Origin: Bugula neritina
Lineage: Eukaryota > Bryozoa > Gymnolaemata > Cheilostomatida > Bugulidae
Assembly (NCBI GenBank): GCA_964035545.1
Contig: OZ037770.1
Coordinates: 6,820,229-6,884,228 of the forward strand
Direction: 5' to 3'
Length of the DNA: 64,000 bases
The position numbers and the translations under genes were made by a program. Positions within the stretch are counted from its first letter, which is position 1, and the number at the start of each line of letters is the position of its first letter. The notes below the pieces were generated by a model. The model worked only from the letters and a program-made list of their open reading frames with translations, made no database searches and was not told where the DNA came from. This document shows, piece after piece, positions 12,701-24,700 of the stretch.

Positions 12701-15700
12701 GGGGGGGGGGGAGGGGAGGGGGGAGATAGCTTTAAACTCACATGAGTCAGTGTATTCAACAAAACAAATTCTCATTAAATAGCAAAACTTGTCAATAAAA
12801 CTGTTCAACAATACAAGAAGATCTGACATACTGCATCTAAGCGCCATCACTTCCTCCTATGATCTATAATGTATCTATATATCTATACATGCAAGTTATC
12901 AACAGCAGAATAATAGCTTTCAATCTAGTTTGAATACATGTAGCTTCACTCTTTGGTAAGTGTAGAGAGTAAAGTTGCGTTTATACCTTAGCGATTTTCG
13001 GTCAAAATTTCAATTTGGCCGGGTTGAAATTTCTCCGAGTTGCATTGCATTGTAAAAGCCACCCGTTGAAATTTTTGTACTGTGATAACTTAATCGGCCA
13101 ATTTTAGAATAGGAGTAATAACTCCTTGTAAACATCGTTATTTAGTTATTACTTTGGCGATTAGACAACGTACTTATACGGTTATAATTATATAGCCTAC
13201 GCCTTCTCAATTATCGCTTTTATGCTTTCCGCTTCACTAATTCACGACGTTTACAAAGGGCATCATATAGCTATTATGCGAGTCAAATTTCAATTTCAGA
13301 AAGTGAGCAGCTGCATCAATATGATTTCAACGAGTTTCAGTTTGACTATAAAGGGGTACCCGGATAAGCATTATTAACTTAAACTCGGTACTTTTTTCAG
13401 CAGAGGTATAAACGCAACGGGACAGCTTTTGAATCAAATTGATATTGAATAAGTATTTTACTGAAGATGTATGTGTATGTGTAGTTCAGCAACATACTTG
13501 TACTGCAGGCACAGCTTGATGACCATCTTTACAGCCTCTATCTCCATTTTCTCTGGTCGGGACAGCATAAACTTGTCGTACACATGGTCAGCCAACCTTG
13601 AAGAATCTGCAAGCTCGTCATCAACCTCTACTTCAGCGTGAAACTGCACAACAGAGGAGATAGTAGAATGTAAACTACTTTTACATTTTTAAGCACTTGT
13701 GCTGCATGAAAAGAAATTAACAAAGACATAATAATTAAACTACACAAGAAAACATAAGGAGGGTATCTAGAATAACTCTCTCTATGCAAGTCTCACCAGA
13801 AACACAGAGTCTGTGCCTTGCAGCTGCTGGTAAGCTAGATGTAGATCTGACTCTGTACAGTGAGGAAATTCATCTATACCACTGTGAATGAGAAAGCACT
13901 TGAACCCCCTCACACCTTCGGCAATCATTGGCTTGATCTCAGTCTATAGATAAAATAATATTTTATCTTTAATTGCATGCTAAATGCAAGTGGCTATTGT
14001 GTAATAACAAAGAAACTTTATTAGCCTGAGTTCTTATTGTTCGTGTGTACCCCTGCAGCTACTACAAGTTCAGCAGTATTTTACACAAAAATGACATCTT
14101 ACAGTTAACAAGATTCCATCGCATCGAATCAGTTTTGAAAATCAACATTTCAAAGGTACAACTCCTAATGCTACAAAAAGGCAAACCACGGTCGACCGTA
14201 TCGTGTTATTCCAATTTCAGTCCCAAAAAGTTGAGAAGACTTGGAAACTCAAGATTTAGTTTCAACTACACAAAAATATGAAAATGCAAGATAGCACAAC
14301 TCTTAACTTTTGATAATATTCCATGTTGACATTTTCCCTGCAGAGATCTGTTGTCTCGTGTCACGATTGTTTCAGTTCTCGTTTTACCGACAAAGCATGC
14401 GAAGCTGCATATTTTGTCAGGCATGTAGTATATATAGTTTCGTCAGTTATGTTAGGAATTTTTTTATATTACATTAATTAATACGCTTTATTTCGGCAAT
14501 GACAACTATTTAATATTTTGAGTTTAATAAATTATGCAGCACATTTATTGAACCTATGATTAACATACAACAAAATGTTTTGAAGTCTATACAAGCAACT
14601 TTATTGAAAACAATTAAAAGTGATAAACTGTTTACAAAAAAGTTATATACTAGAATAGTGCAGATTTCAAAATCGGGCTGTGAAAGCAAATCCTTGAGTG
14701 GTGAATATTGAAAGCAGGAAGGATGCATCACTTCCTGTCACAAGTTCTCCGACATTGTCTTTGAGACCTACCAACAAAAATAATCAAAGCAGGTTTCCCC
14801 ACAAATATGGCATGGTAGTATATTTCATAGTTTCATTCATTAGGTAATATAAGATAAATTCAACTAGCACCATGTCATATTTAAGAACGGAGCGAATCTG
14901 CTAAAAATTAATAAAGACCACAAGCTTCTATATCTAAATATTTTAGATTGTTAAATGCTTGGTTGTCATTTTCAAAAAACAAAGCAATGCTGCTCTACAT
15001 CAAGAAGAATGGACCAGTAGTGTGAAATATGCTGACAAAAAGTACTACCTGAACACACGAGAGCCGACTTCACACTGGAGAAACTGTCGGCATTGCCCAG
15101 AGCTTGGGTCGTAAGCATAGACTCTTCTGGCCCCAGTTCCAGTGCAGCCACCTGGTAGAAGTCCGGCCAATGCTAGAGGGCCACATTTTTCTCGTACTGG
15201 TCTTTTAGATCTGCAAGCTCTTTTGCACCTCCTTTTAGTTCTAAGAACAAATACATATTAAAAAAGAAATTACTTAAGTTACAGAAAAGTCCGCAGTACA
15301 AAAAATAATAGTAGCAGTACAAATAGTCTTATAAGAAGAAGAACCACACAGCCAGTTTACATGCTCATGGCCCAGGAAAGATTAAAAGAACAAAACTCAC
15401 GTAAAATTGTTGTCATTTCCGCCACATCCTCCATAAATGAATGTCACACACTTGCCGTTTCTATAACCCCATCGCATAAACCGAGCTCTGCAGTTGCCAG
15501 TAATTAATGGCTGAGTGCAGACCTCCGGAAGACGTCGATTCATTGCTTTGGTAAATTGTAGAAAGCAAAAGAAAAGCAGCACAACTGTTAGTTTCATGTT
15601 TGTTACAAGAAGTAGTTATATAGTTGGTCAGAACTATGTCACTCCTTGCCAATAAGAAACTCTGGCTATGAATGGAAAGCAAGAAGAGCGGTGATGTCGG

Positions 15701-18700
15701 TTGGTAGAGTGGAAATAGGAATTATGATTAATAAATCAAATCTTACGGCAGAAGTATTTATAGGCCAAAACTGGCTCAAATAACCCCATTATTTACTGAT
15801 TGATGTCCATTTACTGATTGATGTAAACTGAGGTTTCATTGCAAAACTCTCAAGAGTTGTCAATTGTGTACTTAATAGTGATGGCTTTCCGGTTTAAGCA
15901 GATGAAGGAAAGGCAATTTATCACGGTGAGATTTTTATGGAATGATCTAAATTGCATGCAGTATTGCCATAGCACCTTTTTTAAGATTCACTTTGATCAA
16001 CAGGTAAATTTTTTTCTAGCAGTTGTAATGTAATGGAATCTCATCAAAATTGTAATGACAGACCTATTTATCTATTCAATATTGGCCATACAACTTGTAG
16101 TCAACAACAAAATCATGAAAATCAAAGGAAAGGTCTTCACACTGAGGTTAGTATAAAGAGAAACTTCACCATGCCAGATATAAGAAAGAGAAGACTTTAC
16201 TACCTTATGTCAGAGTGGCACCAATGAAGCATTGTCTGCCATTATGAGAAGTATCAAAGGGAGGTGACTGCAAGTACTATATGCTTACAGTGAATAATAC
16301 CATGACAAATTCAACCAGTTATACCAATTTTTGCACCTTTGTTACATGTCTACACAAAAAACATGATGAAAACTATAAATATATTCCTTGCTTTAACAAA
16401 TGTTATGCAATTATTAGCAGAAACAGGATTCAATTGCATGTGCTAATTTTGCGCATCATATTGTGACTTGACACGTAATTTGTGAGCTTGATTTTGATTC
16501 AGGGTGTCTTATAAATTTAAAGGCATTTAATAATTTTCATAAAAACAAAAACCTGATGTATGCCTATGGTATGGAATTGCATATTTTTCTAAACAATTCA
16601 AATAATGATAATAATCCTAGGCCTCTATATGGGTTTGTAAAGAAAAAAATTATTGACTTTTCATCATCAATCTATTGAGTTACACATATGCATAATTATT
16701 AGTGATAAATAAATAAGTAATGGATTAAATTTTGCAGTTACTAAGTTTAATTATGTACTAATAAATAATGTCAACTTCACAGTGCAATTATATTACTAGT
16801 AATTTTGATTAATTTTCTAAATAAATCACTTGGTAATTTAATTTGCCAATAAAATATTGGAGTTTATTAAAAGTTAAGCTTGAAGTAAAACTAAACAACG
16901 ATAAAATTTTTTATTAGGTCAACTCTAAAAATAAAAAGAACGATATTTTGCTACATTTCTAATTTTTCGAAAAACGAATTTTCTCAATTTCTTTTGTTAC
17001 TACCATTGTCTCGCTTTTGGGTGAATAATAGTGTAGTAGATTTTGTGGGTTCAGAATAAATTGGACAGAGAACATAACTCTTTGTATGGTGAGAGATAAG
17101 AGAGGTTGTATGGTAGCGAATAAAATGGTCTTTATTGTGGTATTAGTAGATCCTTCCTCTACGAGCTTCAGCTGTATACTGAATTACAACTTCGAGCTCA
17201 CCTCTTTATATATTATTAGAACGAAAACCTGTTCTAGAAACTTTGAAACATGCTTGGAATGTCGAAGTTTCCAAATGATCTACAGTCTGACAATCAGGCG
17301 TCTGACACTCCAAACCTCGCATTGATGTCACTTAGATCTTCAATCCTTTGTAGTTAGAAAAAAAGAATTCTACTATCTTTGTTAGAAGTTATCATATATC
17401 TTGAAACTATATTATTGTGTTGATCGCTTATAATTCAAAACTGATAGGAAAACCAACATAAAACTGAGACTCAAAAATAGGTTTGTTTTTAAACAGCACT
17501 CTGCCAATTAAATGTTAACGGTATGCCATCTGAGTAAAACTTTTCTGCCTGGACGCCTGATTCATGCAGCAGGTGTCTTAATGGCCAGGAGAAGTTTTTT
17601 TACAATTAGATTATAAGTCTATAGAAATACTATCAAACAAACAAGCATATACACTTTCATTCCATCAAAATCATGAATTGATTGCTATGGCACTTAATAT
17701 GATAGCAGATAAGTGACAAAGTTACAGAGCATAAAATTAATATGATAGCATATAAGTGACGAAGCTACATGTAGAGGTTAAAAGGTCAGCAATTTTTATG
17801 CGCTCATACAATGGTTGGGAGATTCACCGGCGTTCCATGGATCGATCTCAGTCGTTCTGAGCTGGTCGGTCTGTAGAGCTCGAACTCAGATCGATCTCAA
17901 GGCAATAAGACCATGGAAAGACGAAAGAAGTAGATCCGAGAAGTAGAAAAATGACTGCTCCCTAAAATGTTGTCTGCTAATAAAACCGATAAATTATTGT
18001 TATACTTACTAAGCAAAGTACTTAATAATTACGATAGCTACCTTTTCAGGTAGCAAAACTTTGACTTTCATCAAAAAGATTAAGAAAACTCAATTATGTA
18101 AAATTATAGATTGTAGAAGATAGAAAAAATGAGAGCATTTTAATTGAATTTAGATTACTAGTAAAACTTACTTTCATTAGTTGTTTGCTGCGTAATTTTA
18201 AGCCTAATAGTCCCGTAAGTTTATGAATAATCTGCACAACAGCTATTAATTTTATATAAGCTGTCAAGCTAAAATATTAAAATTAATTATCTCAAATCTG
18301 AGATCGATCCATGGAAAGCCCGTGAAAGTGCGCTATTGGGTGCTACCGATGACATCTCATTGAACATTCATATTCAATGAATTGACGTAAATGTCTTCCT
18401 GTCTAATAGGAGCCACCGCAACTTGTTTGAATCAAGCAGTGCTTGACCCTAAAGCCCATGACAGACTACAGTTGAAACTCAACTGTGAACACATTTTTGA
18501 GGCCAAGTGTTGAGCTCTGTGACGTTACAACTGTCTGATTTCTGAAAGCAACAGTTTATTTTTTGCTATTCGTTCAGGGTTGTACATGTCGAAAGCTCAA
18601 ATTTTGCATTCAGCGGTAAACCAATCACTAACTAGCAGGTTAGCCTTGATTGCTTAAATGTTTTTACTTATAGTCTGGCAGAACTGGGGGTTAGGTTTGC

Positions 18701-21700
18701 AATCTCGGATAAAGTTTTTTTCTCTTTTGATTATTTATCTTGAGGGTCCAGGTAGATGTTTCCAGGTGGGTGTGGACCTGCCACCCTTGAGCATTTCGAG
18801 AAATCCAAGATGGCCGCCAATTATGAAAAAATCGTAATCTAGTCGGCATAAAGTCTATATTATGTTGCAAAAACAAGATTTTTTTGATGATTAAAATAGA
18901 TGTGCATTTTTAGAATAAATATGTGCAATGCCAGTAAAAAAGGAATCAAAGTAAAGAGCTAAGAGACATGTTTTTCAGCTCAAAAATCAGAATTGCTTTA
19001 ATAAAACATCACATATGGTGCAGAGAAATGATACAAGGTTTTTGAATGACTGTTTGGATACTGGGCAGATATATAAAGAAAAACATTGCTTGTTGCCAGT
19101 GAATAGAAAGTTAAAAAAAGATACAGATGCAACATATTGCTCAGCTAAAGTTAAAATTAAACGAATATATAATCGTACAAATGCGACAAACTTTCCCTCA
19201 TGTTCATATTAAACACCTTTTTCATTTTTTTCTATCATTAGCATTTTTTAGAAATGTTAATTCATTGCAGCACACTGCTGTTACTGCTTCACAAAGGCAG
19301 AACTTTGTGCATGGGATAGATGTACTAGAATAGCCATATCTTGTTGTTTTGCATGATTGTTGGTTTCCACAGGAGCATTTAATGAATTTGGGCCATTTTA
19401 CTTAATTTAGTACATGCATCAGCAGATTATGATCAAACATTTTAAAGTTTGCTCAAAATTCATGAAACTTACTATATGGGGTAATAGAATTTGCTGATTC
19501 TATCTATGCATAACAAAAATGACTGGGAAGAGGTCCTGCAACATTTAAGCGGGGCGTCATTGTCATACGAGCTAAGTATATATTTGTGAATCATCACGGC
19601 CTATATAATATCTCAATGTAATAATAAATTAGGAATAGACATAGAAAATCATGCATAATTGGAAAAGTCTTAATTATTCAGTTTTATTTGTTAAAATTCT
19701 GATAGTTTGAGGCAAAAATGTATATACAATAGCAGCTAAATTGTAAAAAATCGCCAAAAGCTAGAGCCGTCAAGTGTACACCAAATTAACTAACATGATC
19801 CACTTCATAATACTGTCTGGTGTAAGCACAACATCATTTCATAATCCTTTTGGGAAAAAAGATTCTATTAGATTCCCTATCACCTACCAATGTTCTAGTG
19901 GGTTTAATGCCGCAGTTTCATATGGCTACCTGGAGGTGTGCTCTGGTGACATTGTCCAATAGTTTCATCTGTAGGAGGCAAAGGCAAATAGCATTGCTGA
20001 CCTTGGTTTCTCAAGCCTTTTGTCTTGTAGATGTCATGGAGGAGCACTTTGCATAATTGTAGCAACATAGCATAAACTTGGTAGCTTGTATGAATAGTAA
20101 TTCTGAAAAAAAGCACTAGTGTCACCAAATCACATTTTCCTTCTACCAAGACATTTAGTATGACTCCCTTTCCAATATTTTACATTGTTGCCTCTGAGAG
20201 ACCATGGGAAGGCAGCAAATTGTTCATTATAGGGCTTTGTCTCAGACTTTCTCACCCAGTACGCCGTGGTCCAGGATGAGTAATGGTTTTGCAGGGCACC
20301 AAGCGTTATCAGAGAGTGTCATCTGATTTTATTGTCAACATCTTCATCTGAGAAACCACATTTCAGTATGCCATCCTTCACTGTATCCATTAACCTTTTT
20401 TTGCCCCTTCCCCCCTCTCCCTTTTTCTTTCTCTGTATCTTCATCTCAGCCACCATTATAATATCTTCCTCCGTATCTCTTCTGCGCACATGTCCATACT
20501 ATTGAAAAGGTCTCCTCCTCATGTCTATTGCGATAGCTTCTATTTTAGCCTCCTAATTTATATTATCATTTGTTACATGGTCTTCCCAATTCATATCGTA
20601 AATTTTTCGAAGCATCCTCATCTCAGTTGCACTTATCTGGTTCAATATTGACAAAAGCAATAGGGTGGCATCATTCTTTGAGTGGGTCACTGCAGAGTTC
20701 AATCTTCCATTTGACAGACTCCCTGTCCTTTGAATCAGACTGGATTCTTGATTGCATCTCATCCTTATGAGTAGTGAAAGCATTTATTTCAGACCCATCC
20801 CTGATGTCAATAAGGCCTTACTGTATCTTGTTGCATGCGGAAGTGCTGTACACCCACACCTTGGGAGTTTTAGGTTTAGTGGTGATGCCAATGATTCCCT
20901 CTTGCTGTGACCAAATCTCACGAAGGTCACCTCAATGGTCATGTCCGATCAGATGCCGTTGAGCTGGCCACGTTTATGATGCATTGTGTGGTTACCAGCC
21001 GCGAATTCAATCCTTACATCTTGTGGCATGACTTCCACGCTATGCAGATAGTGCATTTCCTCTTCCATTGCTAGGTGCAAGGCCCAGTCTCATTCTCTAA
21101 CAGATATGATGCGGGTGTTGATGGTAAAAATTGGTCCAATAAAGCACATGGCCCACAGTTTTGCTGTTCTTGAGCTCTCTGCAATCTTAATCAACATCTT
21201 TTCAAGGTCCTTCATGCTAGTGATTACACTTTCATCAAGACTAGCTTTAACAGTTCCCCCACCAATATTCTCAGACCTTGTACATTCTGGAGAAACCTTT
21301 TTTATTTAGCATTTTGGAGAAACCATCAAAAGCAGAATTAACTACTTCTACCAAACCACTTTCAGCTTTTAGTGTTCCAGTGCACCCAACATAGGTCATT
21401 AAAAGGGGAGAAATTAATAGTAAACGGTAACGAAAGGGGATTGGTATGAAAAAGGTAGGGAACCACTGTTCTAAAAGACGTATTACTTCCCTCAGCATAA
21501 AATACATTTTCATTCATAAAAACTGTTTACAAATGCTTTTAGAGAAAAAGTCAAATGGGCTGATTGTAGAAATAGTTTTCGAAAGCAAAAATGTCAATAT
21601 TTAGATAAATGATGTGTCAATAATAAAGCAATTAAATTATGTTAAGAAGCCATGGTGCTGTGTTATTAAGGTTGTTGACCCCTTTTTATAACTTTAAAAA

Positions 21701-24700
21701 ACATATAGCTAAAGTTTTAAAACTGAAAATAACTATTAAGTTGGCAGCTCAACAAACCTTTTCGATAGGCATGCCAGTTGGAAATAAATTGCTATTTAGC
21801 TCATATGGCAATTATGTTGCATTTTAAGTTTTCAGAACCCCTTTCAGCTTTATTTGGTGGACATATTTGTACTCAGCATATACAATCACACCATATAGTA
21901 AATTTTCATGGAGTTAGAACAAACTGATGCAGAGATGAAAGGAAATTATAAACACGGAGAGGTTAGGTTAAACTTGAAAAAATGAATGATTAAGGCTTAG
22001 CTTAGTTACCCTTGGGTATCATTTGCCTATTACTCAATAATGCATATGATAAAGACACATGCATCTTTATTATATTATTTTCTAAAGCTTTCAAAGCATT
22101 GGAACCTTAAATTTAGCCCCAATGGGTAGGTACATTTGAATTAAAAAAATCGTTTGGTGCCTGGCGGCCATCTTGAATTTCTCGAAATGCTCAAGGGTAA
22201 GAAGTCCACACCCACCTGGAAACATTTACCTAGACCCTATATTTGAATAATCAGGAGAGAAAAAAACTTTATCCGGGATTGCGAACCTAAGTCAAAAATT
22301 GGCATTTTTCTGCCAGACTATTATTTCACGTGCTACTAGCGAGCATTATTATTTGATTTGGTTCTTCGAAAATTATATTATTTTACTTTTAAAATAATTA
22401 TGATGAAGCTATGTATGAAAGTCTCAATAAATTATGAAAATAAGAATTTATTAGATAAATTTTGCTGAATTTTATCTGCATATTTAGTTTTTCTAATTTG
22501 GTTGAATTTTATTAGCGTACTATTTAGTTCTTTAGGCTAGTGAATGAGCTTGAATAAAGCTAGGTAATCTCATTAAATAAAGCTAGTAATTTTGAATAAT
22601 TGAAGCTAGTAAATTAGAATAAAAATAACTAGTAAATCTTATTAAATTATGCTAGTAATTCTCAATAAATTGCGCTAAATTTGATTGTTGGTTACTGTGG
22701 ATACTGCAGAAACGGAGTTATGGCATTCCTATTGGTTTAAAGTTTACTGCGGGGCTAGAGACAGTTAGCTTTCATCGTTTGTAGTGAACTGTAGGGTGAC
22801 CAGCAAAAAGTAGGACGTGAGATTGAAAGTATGCGGGAGCAGCTCGAAAAAATGTTTAGTTCAGTTTCGACTGTAGTCTGTAGACCCCAACCGCAACGCC
22901 GTACAGGAAGCCCAGACATTTGTAAAAATAGCTAATATTTTAATGGGAGGTAATAATGCATAACTGGCTACAATCAAGTGATCTCTTGCAATCACCTGAT
23001 TGGTTACAATCACATGACCTGCTTGCAATAATATCAGATAGCAGTCATTTAGTTACCATACTAAAAAACTTGCCGCGGCCCAAGTTATTTCATGCCTTAT
23101 ATACATTTCAGTTTCAAATGCACTTTTAAACCCTCTCATAAAAGTATTCCCCCCAAGCCTTTTAATATATATAATATTTGAAATCCTGCAACTACCTCCA
23201 TGATACAATGACACCAGATTCAACTTACGTGGTTTCCTGGTACAATTCCTCCCCAGAATGCAATGTTGACAAGATTGTTAGCCTGAGCGTGTGGAATCTT
23301 GATCTTGAGTGCATCCACTGTTGTGGTTACTGGGCTACAATTCCTGTAAGATAATGATGAATTGATACTGTGTAACTGTCAAACTACACTGTAGAACAGA
23401 TAAGTCTCACACTGACCCATGAAATTATATATAAAGCATAAAACCTAAAGCATTACAATTTTCTGGGTTAATCTAGAAATAATATTAAGCAATACTTAAA
23501 GAAGTTCTGAGCTTTAATGTGAGAACTATGGAAATATCTTTTTGGCTCAACAGAACTTTCAACTAAATTAACTTATTAATAATGAAATTATTGTCAACAA
23601 TAAACATCAGAGTCCTAGACTATAGAGTATCTATCAATCAGTCTAGGGAATCTATGAATCAGTCTATAGGGTGAATATAAGACAAACTAATTATTCAAAA
23701 TTTAAATAGATATTATAAAGAGCACTGACTGTCATACAGCACTGACTGTCATAGAGCACTGACTGTCATAGTTGTGATAAATAGTATTGCTATCCAAGGT
23801 AATGATAGTCGGGTGGTAAAATCTTCTGATTAAATAGTACAGATATATTATACAGTGGGATCATATTTTGTCACAGTACAATTGGATTATATAGTAGAAT
23901 CAAATTATACAGTAGATTTATATCATATAGTACCATTGTATTATATAGTAGAATGTTATATAGTGCAGTTATATTCACCGGCTTTCCATGTACCGATCTC
24001 AGATCGATCTTAGCGAGATCGATCCATGGAAAGACGTCAAAGATCGATCTCAGTCGTTCTGAGCTGGTCGGTCTGTAGAGCTCGAACTCAGATCGATCTC
24101 AAAGCAATAAGACCATGGAAAGACGAAAGATCGATCTGAGAAGTGGAAAAATGACTGCTCGCTAAAATGTTGTCTGCTAATAGAAATGATAACTTATTGT
24201 TAATTACTAAGCAAAGTACTTAATAATTAAGATAGCCACCTTTTCAGGTGGCAAAACTTTGACTTTCAGTATAATGATAAAGAAAACTCAATTATATGCA
24301 GTAGAAGGTAAAAAAATGGGAGAATTTAAATTGAATTTAAATGACTATTAAAACTTAGTTTCATTAGCTATTTTCTTTGTAATTTTAAGCTTAACAGTCC
24401 TGTAAGTTTATTAATAATCTGCAAGACAGCCATTAATTTTATATAAGCTTTCAAGCTAAAAAAAGAAAATTAATTATTTTAAATTGGCCAAATTACCATA
24501 CACTGAAAGCTTTGCTGCGTATAGTTCATAGCTGGGATTAAATTTTAGACTACGGCCATCTTGTTTTCAACAGTAGTAGCTTTCATCACTCAAATAGGTG
24601 AACAAATTATACTTTTAAAGTATCCTTCACTTAAGAGGAGGCAACTTCGCGAGATCGATCTGACACTCTCATGGAAAAACGATCGATCTGAGCACATTTC

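Larger units (their letters stand above)
18673..22318. mobile_element. 3.65-kb element bounded by about 160-170-bp terminal inverted repeats, flanked by TA
   Basis: The left end gtctggcagaa (18673) and the right end ttctgccagac (22318) are reverse complements. The similarity continues inwards through the cggataaagttttttt block, the tccaggtgggtgtgga block, the gagcatttcgagaaat block and the atggccgcca block, to about 18835 and 22146. TA lies on both sides, as expected for a TA target duplication (Tc1/mariner-like or similar). The interior holds decayed retroelement and repeat-protein remains and no intact transposase. Confidence 0.8.

Noticed and set aside
21395-21480. A gggaaccactg word resembling a hAT transposon end inside the 3.65-kb element
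   Set aside because: No matching opposite end or target duplication was found.
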